64,000 nt of DNA from Thomasclavelia cocleata (GTDB taxonomy: Bacteria; Bacillota_I; Bacilli_A; Erysipelotrichales; Coprobacillaceae). Location: NCBI RefSeq assembly GCF_900102365.1, contig NZ_FOIN01000005.1, forward strand, positions 1 to 64,000. The letters are read 5' to 3'. Positions within the stretch are counted from its first letter, which is position 1; every line of letters begins with the position of its first letter. Under the pieces are notes generated by a model. The model had not been told where the DNA came from. It made no database searches and saw only the letters and a list, made by a program, of their open reading frames with translations. Of this stretch, positions 43,033 to 52,604 are shown piece by piece. Both the position numbers and the translations under genes were made by a program.

Positions 43033-44359
43033 GTGTGCCAGGTATGGCACGAATTCAGTTGGAGATAAATCAACCACAGGTAATTACCGCCAAGTGTAGT
43101 GAACTACAAGTCATTAACAGTAATGTTGAGGATGGAGGCAGTGGTGTAGCAATTCTTTCGAATGTATGAACAGAAATCTGATATAAGGCTAAATGATGGA
43201 TGAGATTGCTATCCAAACCTAAGTTCAAAAGGTAAATGTAAAACCAAGATAGTAAATCAGGGCGTTGTGAAAGAAACAGGATTTGTGAATTACCCTTGGA
43301 GGTCTTGTGGACGATGAAATCCAATATCTTTAAAATCATTTTGGGAGATAAGCAGATGATAGCAATATCTTCGTGAAAAGTGAGATGGCAGCAAATCGAG
43401 TGATGAAGTCGGTCACCTCATGGCTAGAGAGAAAATTATTTCTAAAGGTCAGTGTGACCAAACAAAGGTAGTGTTGATTTGCAGATTAATTTACAAGGTT
43501 TAGTCAAATTAAGATAATTGTAAAAAAAGTAAAACAAATTAAAATATATTCAAATTTCATTAACAATAAAAGCAAATTAAAATAACAGTTTATTTATTCC
43601 GATTTCTTTTTGACAGAGAGCCTAAGCATTTTATGCAATAAAAAGGTGCCATAAGCTCAAAAAAAGAGCTTATGACTAATTAATAAGCAAAAATGATCTT
43701 CCTTGTCAAAAGTTTTTTCAGTATAAATAGTTATCATAAAGTGCTTATATAATTGTCAAATTATTTTAATTTTCAGTTAGCTTATTTTGAATAAAGTCAT
43801 TAATTTAAAATTCGGGTTAACAAGGTAGTACGACCAACGAAAAGCAGTTATCTAGGCTTTACATATTTTAAGAACTTATCAAAATGGGAGTGTATACCTA
43901 CAAAGAAAAGTCTGTATGACAAATGTTGAAAAAAGTTCATTCGAAAGAAGTGCCTAGCCTATTGTAATATCAATACCGTTTTACTAGGATAAATCAAATC
44001 GTCAAAGGATGGATAAACTATTATTGAATCGGGAAGATGAAAGTATTCATTGAAGAATTTGGATAATGGCTAAGACATAAAATAAGGGTCTTATCACTTC
44101 AGTGATGAGTAAATCTACTCGGTAGCAAATACAAGAGTTGGTGGTATAAGCAAGCAAATGGAAATGTAGTTAATTTCTTACTAAATGCAGAAGTACTAGC
44201 TATAAGAAAAGAGGAAAGACCTGTACTGGTCAATCCACCATTATACTATTTAAGATAAGTTGTATTAACATATAAATGTAGCGCCATATAGTATGCGAGA
44301 CCCATACGTATGGTTCAATGAGAGAGGCGAAAATAGGAATTATTTTCCCTCTATTCTAT
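43033..44359 (+). mobile_element. Degenerate group II intron
   Basis: The 5' end GTGTGCCAGGTATGGCACG is a typical intron start. The 3' end shows a domain V-like stretch, GCGAGACCCATACGTATGG-TTCAATGAGAGAGGCG (44297-44332). It is followed by a domain VI-like hairpin ending CCTCTATTCTAT (about 44348-44359). Total length about 1.3 kb is well under the usual 1.9-2.5 kb because most of the reverse transcriptase frame is gone. The part at 43500-43800 looks unrelated to intron sequence. It cannot mobilise itself; self-splicing is uncertain. Confidence 0.8.
43820..44256 (+). pseudogene. Remnant of group II intron reverse transcriptase/maturase
   Basis: A broken frame with several stops matches the C-terminal maturase domain of LtrA-type proteins: NQIVKGWINYY, IGKMKVFIEEFG, WLRHKIRVLSL and later SKYKSWWYKQANG can be read (around 43990-44165). 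The reverse transcriptase domains are missing. The internal stops and frameshifts rule out a working enzyme. Confidence 0.8.
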
Positions 44360-44402
44360 TTTGGGTTGGAAGAAAGAACTATCAAATGGAGGAAAAATAT
44401 AG

Positions 44403-45665
44403 ATGAAAATAATTGTAGCACATCCTGGTAAACAACATTCTTACAGAACTGCTTCTGCTTTAAAAAAAAGGGGATTTTTATTCAAATATATTACAACTAT
44501 TTACGATTCTGAAAAATGTTTTTCAATAAAAATTTTAAAACATTTATTGCCTTATAACGAAAAAAAAAGGATAACAACGAGAAGAAATATAGATTTAGAT
44601 GATGATGATGTTATACAGTTTTGTGTTATAAGTGGTTATATAGAAGCTTTTTTGTCTAGATTTTCTAAAATAAATTATATTTATAGATTTTGGCAACAGT
44701 TTAATGCAGATAGATTTGGAAGAAAAGTTGCAATATATGCGATTAAAAATAATGTAGATGCAATAATTATTTATGATTCAAATGCTTATAAGTGTTTTGA
44801 AATATTAAAAAAAAAGAGAAGTAAAATTGTAAGAATAATGGATGTTTCGCATATTAATAGAATATATCAACATGAAATAGTATTTAATCTAAGAAATAAT
44901 GATGTTAATGATAATGAAGATTGTTTGCCTTATTTATTTCCAAAATGGTATTTAAAAAAAATTATTAAAGAAAATGAAAACACTGATTATTTTCTTGTAC
45001 CTTCTCATTTCGTTGCAAAATCATTGGAATATAGTGGAATAAATGAAAAAAATATTTTTGAAATACCATATGGTTCAAATTTTAGTTTTAGTTCGAAAAT
45101 AAAATTAAAAAAAATTAATAAAATTGTGTTTTTATTTGTAGGAAAAATAAGTTTTGCAAAAGGAATTACTTTTTTGTTACAAGCATTTGAAAAAATATCT
45201 AATAATAATGTGGAATTAAGATTAGTTGGGGAATATGATGATTCTAAGTGGTTTTATAAAAAATATTGTGATAAAAAAAATATATGTTTTGTTGGAAAAA
45301 AATTACATAATGAGGTTTTAGAAGAATTAAGTAGTGCAGATGTTTTTATTTTACCTTCATTAATGGAGGGGATGTCTCTTGCTGGTTTAGAGGCAATCAG
45401 TTGTGGTTTACCAATTATTTGCACAAATAGTTCTGGTTTGGATAAATTTGTTGATGAAAGAATAAATGGATTTATTGTAGAACCTAAAAATATTGATCAA
45501 TTATATGAAAAACTTAAATGGTGTATAGAACATAAAAATAATTTGATGACTATGGGAGAATATTCTCTTGAAAAATCTAAAATGTGTACTTGGGAAAATT
45601 ATGAGAATAATTTTATAAATACAATAATAGATATTTTAAATAGGGAGGGAATTTTTTATGAATAA
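44403..45665 (+). CDS. Glycosyltransferase GT4
   Basis: A 420-residue transferase. The N-terminal half is unusual (IIVAHPGKQHSYRTASALKKRG). The donor-binding half is ordinary: FLFVGKISFAKGITFLLQAF near 240, LRLVGEYDDS near 270, and LPSLMEGMSLAGLEAISCGLPII near 318. TGGAGGAAAAATAT precedes the ATG, after the intron. It overlaps licD by eight bases. Confidence 0.87.
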   Translation: MKIIVAHPGKQHSYRTASALKKRGFLFKYITTIYDSEKCFSIKILKHLLPYNEKKRITTRRNIDLDDDDVIQFCVISGYIEAFLSRFSKINYIYRFWQQFNADRFGRKVAIYAIKNNVDAIIIYDSNAYKCFEILKKKRSKIVRIMDVSHINRIYQHEIVFNLRNNDVNDNEDCLPYLFPKWYLKKIIKENENTDYFLVPSHFVAKSLEYSGINEKNIFEIPYGSNFSFSSKIKLKKINKIVFLFVGKISFAKGITFLLQAFEKISNNNVELRLVGEYDDSKWFYKKYCDKKNICFVGKKLHNEVLEELSSADVFILPSLMEGMSLAGLEAISCGLPIICTNSSGLDKFVDERINGFIVEPKNIDQLYEKLKWCIEHKNNLMTMGEYSLEKSKMCTWENYENNFINTIIDILNREGIFYE

Positions 45666-46500
45666 TAATGAATTAAGAAAAGTACAACTTCTCCAATTAA
45701 AACTTGCATTAAAAGTAAAAGAAATTTGTGATAGACACAAAATAAATTATTTTCTTATTGCAGGTTCATTATTAGGAGCCGTTAGACATAATGGATTTAT
45801 TCCATGGGATGATGATTTAGATATTGGTATGCTTCGGAAAGATTATGAAAAATTTTTATTTTTTGCTAATAAAGAATTACCACATTATATTTTTTTACAA
45901 AATTGGTATACAGATAAAAAAATGGCGTTACCATATACAAAACTTCAATTAAAAAACACAAAATATATTGAACAAAATATTCAGCGAGCAGAAATTGAGA
46001 AAGGTATTTTTATAGATATATTTCCATTTGATAATGTTCCTCAGAAAAAGAATGATTTAAAAAAACAAAAAATACTTTCTTTTTTTTATACAAGAGTTTT
46101 ATTGATGAAATCAAATTATATTTTATGGAAGAAGAATCAATATTTAAAAAGATTTATCTATATTTTTATTAAGATAATATCTTTTTTTTATAGTTATAAT
46201 TTTTTGCACAAAAAATTAGAAGATATTATGAAAAAATATAATAATGTACCTTCTAAGTTTATTGTTAATATAGGTGGCTCTTATGGATATGATAAAGAAA
46301 TTTTATTTTTTGAGTGGATTAATAAGACAATAGATTTAAATTTTGAAAATAATCAATTTTCTTGTCCAATTATGTATAAAAGATATTTGCAGCATTTTTA
46401 TGGAAATTATTTAAAATTCCCACCTGAAAATGAACGATATAATAGACATAATATCGTTATTATTGATTTTGGAAATTATAAAGATATTAGTGATTTATAA
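45658..46500 (+). CDS. licD: LicD-family phosphotransferase
   Basis: A 280-residue LicD protein. The core is VKEICDRHKINYFLIAGSLLGAVRHNGFIPWDDDLDIGMLRKDYEKF (in parts; residues 18-64): GSLLG plus the WDDDLD metal site of nucleotidyltransferase-fold enzymes. LicD proteins transfer phosphocholine or similar phospho-groups from a CDP carrier to glycans. The donor here is not known. The gene ends the first half of the locus. Confidence 0.9.
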   Translation: MNNNELRKVQLLQLKLALKVKEICDRHKINYFLIAGSLLGAVRHNGFIPWDDDLDIGMLRKDYEKFLFFANKELPHYIFLQNWYTDKKMALPYTKLQLKNTKYIEQNIQRAEIEKGIFIDIFPFDNVPQKKNDLKKQKILSFFYTRVLLMKSNYILWKKNQYLKRFIYIFIKIISFFYSYNFLHKKLEDIMKKYNNVPSKFIVNIGGSYGYDKEILFFEWINKTIDLNFENNQFSCPIMYKRYLQHFYGNYLKFPPENERYNRHNIVIIDFGNYKDISDL

Positions 46501-47649
46501 ATTTATTTAATTATAGTTAGTATTTAGTATGGAGTTTAAATTTAAAGATATACAAAAATTATTTTTTAATGTATCGATTTTAATACTTTTTCAGTGAAAA
46601 TATGAGTATATATTATGAATTTGTTCAAAAGTAATAATAGATAAATTTAGCATGTCAAATCTAAATCTGAGAATTATATTATTGAACCATAAATTTTAAA
46701 CATCATTTTTATTGCATCAACTGCAAATTAATTTATGTTGAAAAAATTCATTGTTTTAGATAATTATTAAATTCGGTTTATGAAACAATCAAGGGATTGG
46801 AATAATATAATTTGCAGTTTGTAGGGAAAGAATGTACAAAAAGGTGATAAGAAATATGTGAAGAGATTTTGTAACATAATACATAATATAAAATTTAAAA
46901 AAATCTTTTAAATAAAAAATTAAACAGGGTAAACACATAAAAAAATTTTAGATAAGTCTATGTTTAATTTTTAAGCATAGACTTTATTTATTTAATATTA
47001 ATCATTTTAAATATTTTTTCTAATTCTTCTTCAGTATTCATAAATCTAATCTCTTCACAATTTTTACAAAATTATTTAATACACTCAAATCTGTTTCTTC
47101 ATAATTTATATCTAATTTTTTGGTTTCTTTGCTATTAGCACTACTTTTATTCTTTACATTAATAATACCACAAAAATGCACTATTTCTTATGTGTTTATC
47201 CTGAAAATTTACTAGTCAGTATTCTAAAAAATAGATACATATTTACAGGCTCATATATAATAAGTACGAAAATATCTAAATGACATTTTCTGCTTAAGAG
47301 CGTTTCTTCGCTACTTGCGGTGAGAGCTTCATTTTGAATTATAGTGTTATTTAAACATAATTTTATTAAAAGATTAGAAATATTATTTTTGAGAAAGAAT
47401 AAATAATATTTATATATTAAACGAATTGATTTGCTATAATTATGAAAAAATTATTATACCCTAATTATTCATGACGTTTTGATAAAACCATATAAAATGC
47501 TTATTTCATAGTAGTTTTGGAAGATTTATTATTTTCATCCTTTAGGTGAATGAATTTTATTTATATACAATAAAATCTCTTGTATAATATAGATGTCTAA
47601 ACTACAATACAAGAAGCACTTATATAATACATTCTAATTACATTCTAAT
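46501..47649. other. Gene-free, decayed spacer
   Basis: No intact frame. A hairpin at 46954-46984 (AAGTCTATG/CATAGACTT) with T-run resembles a terminator. On the minus strand, 47180-46990 holds a coding-like stretch with one frameshift (pieces such as NYEETDLSVLNNF and NTEEELEKIFKMINIK), perhaps the tail of a lost gene. The remainder shows nothing recognisable. Confidence 0.4.
46954..46990. terminator. Terminator-like hairpin in decayed spacer
   Basis: A 9 bp stem AAGTCTATG/CATAGACTT, 13-base loop and TTATTTATT tail. It could serve the minus-strand relic or the plus-strand genes. Confidence 0.5.
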
Positions 47650-47652
47650 TAC

Positions 47653-48883
47653 ATTTTTGACAACATAAACTTTAACGGTGGAAACATTTCTTATGATGGT
47701 GGTAGTATTTTACTTTTATCTTTTCTAAAAAAATACAATCTCTTATCTCAATTATGTTCCATCTCTTTTAACAACACTAGAAAATTACTTAAATATTCCA
47801 ATTCTGATATCACTTGTCAAATTATTTTACGTAACTTATTGGATTATTTTAATCAAGCTGAACAGTTAGCACTTATTGATGATCCGCTTTTATCTCAATG
47901 TTTTAATGCCTGTTTGCAACCTACTTTATCTAGATTCTTTGATAGATTGATATTAAAACGAATATGGCTCTTAAAGAATATGTTCAAAAACTTGGCTACG
48001 AATATGTCAACAGACATGGGGATAACATCATTCTTGATGTTGATTCGACAAAAACAATAATTAACGGACATCTGGAAGGATCTGCATATATTTTTCATTA
48101 TGGTATCAATGGATATAATATAAAATTATTACTAAGTTCTCATTTTAGAACTGGATCAGCATATTCATCAAATGGATTTATTAATGAATTAAAGGAAGTT
48201 TTATCACACCTTGATAGAAAAAAATTTATTTCTATAAGAGGTGATAGTGCCTTCTATAATGTTGAATTCATGGATTATATGCATCATGAAGACATCCAAT
48301 ACTATATTAGAGCCAAAAATTATATAAAAATTCAAAATAAAATTATTGAGCAATTAGCTAATGAAGGGATAAACTATTTAAATTATACTCATCAAGAACC
48401 CTATTATGGAGAAATTGAATATTCACTTCAAAATTTATCGACACCATGTAGATATATCTTTAAAGTATTTCTCTCACAAGACAAGTAATTAACAATGTTT
48501 CTTGTTATATATTGTATAATCACAAATGATATGAATAAATCATATGAAGAAATTTGTGATTTTTATGAAGAAAGAGGGAATTCAGAAAACTTCACAAAAG
48601 AATTAAAGGATGACTTTAATGGTAACAATGTAGGACATCATGATTTTGAAAAAATTGTTTTCAGTTCATGATTGCATCACTATGTTATAACATCTATCAT
48701 ATTTTTAGACTAATTGTATTAGAAGGCACAGATCTATTAATGCGTATGAATTCATTTAGAAATAAATATCAAAAAATAGCAGTAAAAGTTGTGCGTCACG
48801 CGAGAAAAATGAATTTATCATTAGTAGTGCATATAGATATAAAAAAAGAATTCATAAAATACTATCAAAAAATACAAATCTGA
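47653..48883 (+). pseudogene. IS1380-family transposase, decayed
   Basis: Four pieces in different frames read through an IS1380 transposase in order. They are: FNGGNISYDGGSILLLSFL to PTLSRFFDR (47668-47950); YVQKLGYEYVNRHGDNIILDVDST with RGDSAFYNVEFMDY (47964-48488); EERGNSENFTKELKDDF (about 48568-48620); and CYNIYHIFRLIVLEG with KIAVKVVRHARKMNL (48668-48883). At least three frameshifts or stops separate them, so it is inactive. The catalytic Asp stretches DVDST and RGDSAF are still legible. Terminal repeats could not be set with confidence. Confidence 0.85.
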
Positions 48884-49190
48884 CACATAAATTTTATACA
48901 TTATCGAGTGTAGTAAAAAAAACTACATTTTTTAGCTACAGTTATTCACGATTTGATGGTGAATAACTATTTCAAACATAATAAATAGGTATTATTTGAC
49001 AGTTTTTCGTTACTCATTTATTTCCATGAATAATTGGAGTTATATATAGAACATTTAATTTATGTTAGGCATTTAAATTTTATTAAAAGAACTAAAGTAT
49101 TATGTAAGTATTTAATTATTGTGGTAAGTTCTGATACTTTTAATGTTTAAATAGGGAAAAATGTATATTTATAGTAATTAGGATTATAAA

Positions 49191-49394
49191 ATGATCTTTG
49201 AAGAAATTATATATGTTGATAAAGTTATTTTTGAAGAGTCATGAGTTCAGAAAATTATGAATGTAAAGGAATATAATGTTGATATTTTTGTTATTGGGGA
49301 TGATTGGAAAGGTGATTTTTTTAAAGATTATTGTGAAGTAGTATATTTACCTTGTATAGAAGGTATTTTAACTATAAAAATTAAAGATAATTAG
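49191..49394 (+). pseudogene. C-terminal remnant of glycerol-3-phosphate cytidylyltransferase (tagD)
   Basis: One frame reads YVDKVIFEES, a TGA, QKIMNVKEYNVDIFVIGDDWKGDFF (in parts), EVVYLPCIEGI and ends at TAG. This matches the last 60 residues of TagD-type CDP-glycerol synthases, where the TGA replaces the Trp codon of an ES-W-QKI segment and STTKI has become LTIKI. The nucleotide-binding N terminus (with HxGH) is absent. The fragment abuts capF and shows that teichoic-type genes were once here. Confidence 0.75.
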
Positions 49395-49419
49395 TAAAAA
49401 TATTAGAAAAGAGGATTAT

Positions 49420-50565
49420 ATGAAAATACTAATAACAGGTGCTAATGGATTTGTAGGCAAGAATCTGGTTAGTACATTAAAGAATATCAAAGACGGTAAA
49501 GACAGAACTCGTAATATAGATATTGAAGATATCTATAGCTATGATGTTGATAATACCATTAATGATTTAAAGAAGTATACAGGTGACTGTGATTTTGTCT
49601 TTCATTTAGCTGGTATCAATAGACCTAAAGATATTAGTGAATTTTATCAAGGGAATGTAACATTTACAGAAACATTATGTTCTTTATTGAAAGAACATAA
49701 TAACAAAAGTCCAATATTAATTAGTTCTTCAATTCAGGCTTCAAAAGACAATGACTATGGTAAAAGTAAAAAAGAAGGTGAAGAATATCTTTTAAATCAT
49801 GGTAAAAAAATGAATTCAAAAGTATATATTTACAGACTTGCTAATCTGTTTGGTAAGTGGTGTAGACCTAATTACAACAGTGTAACAGCAACATGGTGTT
49901 ATAATGTTGCTAATGGAAAAGATATTCAAATCAATGATCCTAATGTTGAATTACCTTTATGCTATATTGATGATGTAGTAGATGAATTTATAAATGCATT
50001 AGAAGGACATCCAGCAGCATGTAAAGAAGGAATATATGAGGTTACTCCAGTTCATTACATTAAATTAGGTGAATTAGCTGATATCATCAAATCATTTAAA
50101 GAATCAAGAGGGACATTGAGTGTACCAAATATGAAAGAAGGAAGTTTGGAAAAGAAATTATATAGTACGTATTTAAGCTATTTACCAAAAGATAAATTCA
50201 GCTATCCATTAAAGATGAATATAGATCAAAGGGGATCATTTACTGAATTTATAAAGACAGAGGAATATGGACAGGTAAGTGTGAATGTATCAAAACCAGG
50301 GATAACCAAAGGACAGCACTGGCATCACAGTAAAAATGAAAAGTTTTTAGTAGTAAGTGGAAAAGGATTGATTCAGTTTAGAGATATATATAGTGATGAA
50401 GTGATAGAATATTATGTAAGTGGAGATAAACTAGAAGTAATAGATATCCCAACAGGGTATACTCATAATATAATTAATATTGGTGAAACTGATATGGTAA
50501 CAATAATGTGGGCAAATGAAAAGTTTGATCCAGAGCATCCAGATACATATTATGAGGAAGTATAA
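49420..50565 (+). CDS. capF: UDP-2-acetamido-2,6-dideoxy-hexulose reductase (CapF/FnlB)
   Basis: A 381-residue bifunctional-looking protein: an SDR domain (ILITGANGFVGKNL at the start; SSSIQASKDNDYGKSKKEGEE near 102-122 with YxxxK) and a C-terminal cupin (residues about 265-381; KGQHWHHSKNEKFLVVSGKG holds the metal ligands). Both halves are typical of CapF/WbjC, second enzyme of UDP-L-FucNAc synthesis. AGAGGATT precedes the ATG. It begins the second half of the locus after the IS relic. Confidence 0.92.
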   Translation: MKILITGANGFVGKNLVSTLKNIKDGKDRTRNIDIEDIYSYDVDNTINDLKKYTGDCDFVFHLAGINRPKDISEFYQGNVTFTETLCSLLKEHNNKSPILISSSIQASKDNDYGKSKKEGEEYLLNHGKKMNSKVYIYRLANLFGKWCRPNYNSVTATWCYNVANGKDIQINDPNVELPLCYIDDVVDEFINALEGHPAACKEGIYEVTPVHYIKLGELADIIKSFKESRGTLSVPNMKEGSLEKKLYSTYLSYLPKDKFSYPLKMNIDQRGSFTEFIKTEEYGQVSVNVSKPGITKGQHWHHSKNEKFLVVSGKGLIQFRDIYSDEVIEYYVSGDKLEVIDIPTGYTHNIINIGETDMVTIMWANEKFDPEHPDTYYEEV

Positions 50566-50670
50566 AGAAAAAACACTTTTATCAAAGTATATAATAATGA
50601 AGGATAAAATATCGTATTGAAACGATAGACCAGTTTGGGTATTATATATACATGATAGGAAGTGATAGAT

Positions 50671-50985
50671 ATGATGATGGAAATGGTATTAAGTGAAGAA
50701 AAAGCTAAGGAAAATAATATTGATATTGATGAATGTTATGAGAAAGTAGATCATGTTTTTGAAAAACGTGGGATTAAAAAAATAGCAAGGGGAGTATACC
50801 AGGGCGTTAAAAGTGATTTTAGCGTATTTATGGAAGTTCAGTGGTATTTACCTGATACCCCATGGTTTTTAAAGATAGTAGATGAGTGGTATTTTCGTTA
50901 TGAAGGCGATACGATAGAATATCGGGAAGATGCATTGGAATCATATTATCGGGTAGAAGAAAGAAATGCCAACTATCCATGGTAG
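50671..50985 (+). CDS. Small protein upstream of VapD-like gene, candidate antitoxin
   Basis: A 104-residue acidic protein: a helical N-terminal third (EMVLSEEKAKENNIDIDECYEKVDHVFEKRG in parts), then alternating residues rich in aromatic amino acids (YEGDTIEYREDALESYYRV near its end). The ATG at 50671 is eight bases after AGGAAG; the GTG at 50662 is part of that site. It overlaps the next gene by 20 bases. No family is recognised; the antitoxin role is inferred only from order, size and overlap. Confidence 0.6.
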   Translation: MMMEMVLSEEKAKENNIDIDECYEKVDHVFEKRGIKKIARGVYQGVKSDFSVFMEVQWYLPDTPWFLKIVDEWYFRYEGDTIEYREDALESYYRVEERNANYPW

Positions 50986-51301
50986 AAAAGCGGTAAATTT
51001 TGATTTAAATGATAATCTTCTAAAACAATATTATCCTTCAAAAAGTTATAAGAATGCCTGGCGGGATATTAAAATGTATTTGATAAATAATCAATTTGAA
51101 CATCGTCAGTATTCAGGATATGTATCCAACAGTGCAATGAGCATGGCAGAAGCAGGGAATATAATTGGAAAGATGTCAAGAAAGTGGACATGGCTTAGTA
51201 AAAGTGTGATGCAGTTTGATGTAACAAATGTTGGTCAAGAGTACAGTCTTATTCCTAAAATAAAACAAGAATCAGGATTGATAAAAGATGAGCTGATATA
51301 G
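50966..51301 (+). CDS. VapD-like protein
   Basis: A 111-residue protein resembling VapD: KAVNFDLNDNLLKQYYPSKSYKNAWRDIKMYL (in parts; 9-39), FEHRQYSGYVSN near 44-55 and MQFDVTNVG near 87-95. VapD proteins have a Cas2-like ferredoxin fold, and some are RNases acting as toxins. The gene overlaps the preceding small gene and sits between capF and capG, which are normally adjacent, so the pair appears to be an insertion in the sugar cluster. Confidence 0.65.
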   Translation: MPTIHGRKAVNFDLNDNLLKQYYPSKSYKNAWRDIKMYLINNQFEHRQYSGYVSNSAMSMAEAGNIIGKMSRKWTWLSKSVMQFDVTNVGQEYSLIPKIKQESGLIKDELI

Positions 51302-51335
51302 CTTATCTTTTATTAATGGAAAATAGAGGTAGAAA

Positions 51336-52520
51336 ATGGAAATAGTGACAGATTATTCAAATGTAAGATGGAAAGAAAATGATAAACTAAAGTTACTGAT
51401 TATTGTAGGAACAAGACCAGAGATAATCAGATTAAGTGCAGTAATTAATAAATGTCGTAAATACTTTGACTGTATCTTAGCTCATACAGGACAGAACTAT
51501 GATTATAATTTAAATGGAGTATTTTTTCATGATCTAAAACTGGATGATCCAGAAGTATATATGAATGCAGTAGGTGATGATCTAGGGGCAACAGTTGGCA
51601 ATATTATCAACTGTTCATATAAATTAATGAATCAGATCAAACCAGATGCATTACTTATTCTAGGTGATACCAACAGCTGTTTAAGTGCTATCAGTGCAAA
51701 AAGACTTCATATACCAATCTTCCATATGGAAGCAGGAAACAGATGCAAGGATGAATGTTTACCAGAAGAAACAAACAGAAGAATTGTAGATATTATTTCT
51801 GATGTTAATCTAGCCTACAGTGAACATGCAAGAAAGTATTTACATGAATGCGGTCTACCAAAGGAAAGAGTATATGTAACAGGGTCACCAATGGCAGAAG
51901 TATTATCAAATAATATAGAAGAAATAAAAGCATCAAAAATATTGAATAAATTAAATTTAAAAGCTAAAAACTATATATTATTAAGTGCCCATCGGGAAGA
52001 AAATATAGATACAGAAAAGAACTTTGTGTCATTATTTACAGCTGTAAATAAAATGGCAGAGAAATATGATATGCCGATATTATATTCATGTCATCCACGA
52101 AGTAAAAAACGATTAGTGGAAACAGGATTTAAATTAGACAGAAGAGTAATGATGCATGAACCGTTAGGATTTCATGATTATAACAATTTGCAGATAAATG
52201 CCTATGCAGTAGTAAGTGACAGTGGGACATTACCAGAAGAGAGTTCATATTATACAAGTATAGGAAAACCAATCCCAGCAGTATGTATAAGAACAAGTAC
52301 AGAAAGACCAGAAGCATTGGATAAAGGGAGTTTTGTATTAGCAGGGATAGATGAAAGATCACTACTGCAGGCAGTGGAAACAGCAGTGGAAATGAATGAA
52401 GACAAAGATTTAGGAATACCAGTACCAGATTATGTAGAAGAGAATGTAAGTACAAAAGTAGTAAAACTGATTCAGTCATATACAGGAGTAGTTAATAAAA
52501 TGGTTTGGAGGAAATATTAA
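51336..52520 (+). CDS. capG: UDP-HexNAc 2-epimerase (CapG/FnlC, WecB-like)
   Basis: A 394-residue non-hydrolysing 2-epimerase, third enzyme of UDP-L-FucNAc synthesis. LIIVGTRPEIIRLS near residue 22, HTGQNYDYNLNGVFFHDL near 51, HMEAGNRCKDECLPEETNRR near 130-149, SAHREENID near 218 and SDSGTLPEES near 287 are the family's catalytic and nucleotide-binding segments. The N terminus is about 15 residues longer than WecB, as in CapG. The minus-strand frames in this region are shadows. Confidence 0.92.
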   Translation: MEIVTDYSNVRWKENDKLKLLIIVGTRPEIIRLSAVINKCRKYFDCILAHTGQNYDYNLNGVFFHDLKLDDPEVYMNAVGDDLGATVGNIINCSYKLMNQIKPDALLILGDTNSCLSAISAKRLHIPIFHMEAGNRCKDECLPEETNRRIVDIISDVNLAYSEHARKYLHECGLPKERVYVTGSPMAEVLSNNIEEIKASKILNKLNLKAKNYILLSAHREENIDTEKNFVSLFTAVNKMAEKYDMPILYSCHPRSKKRLVETGFKLDRRVMMHEPLGFHDYNNLQINAYAVVSDSGTLPEESSYYTSIGKPIPAVCIRTSTERPEALDKGSFVLAGIDERSLLQAVETAVEMNEDKDLGIPVPDYVEENVSTKVVKLIQSYTGVVNKMVWRKY

Positions 52521-52604
52521 TAACATTAAATATTAAAATGAAATTAAGAGTTAGCATTATTAATCATGATAACATGATAATAAAATAATGAAAGGGGATA
52601 GTTG

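Noticed and set aside
46990-47180. Minus-strand gene in the decayed spacer
   Set aside because: Readable pieces need a frameshift to join, are under 70 residues and match no family I can name, so it is only mentioned in the spacer description.
49191-49394. TGA as a recoded Trp codon
   Set aside because: TGA ends several intact genes here (for example hisK and the GNAT/YoaP gene), and the fragment lacks its N-terminal two thirds, so it is a relic with a nonsense mutation.
52129-52479. Minus-strand frame of about 116 codons inside capG
   Set aside because: It is composed of Leu- and Ser-rich low-complexity sequence mirroring the AT-rich capG codons, has no ribosome site and matches no family. 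It is a shadow frame.
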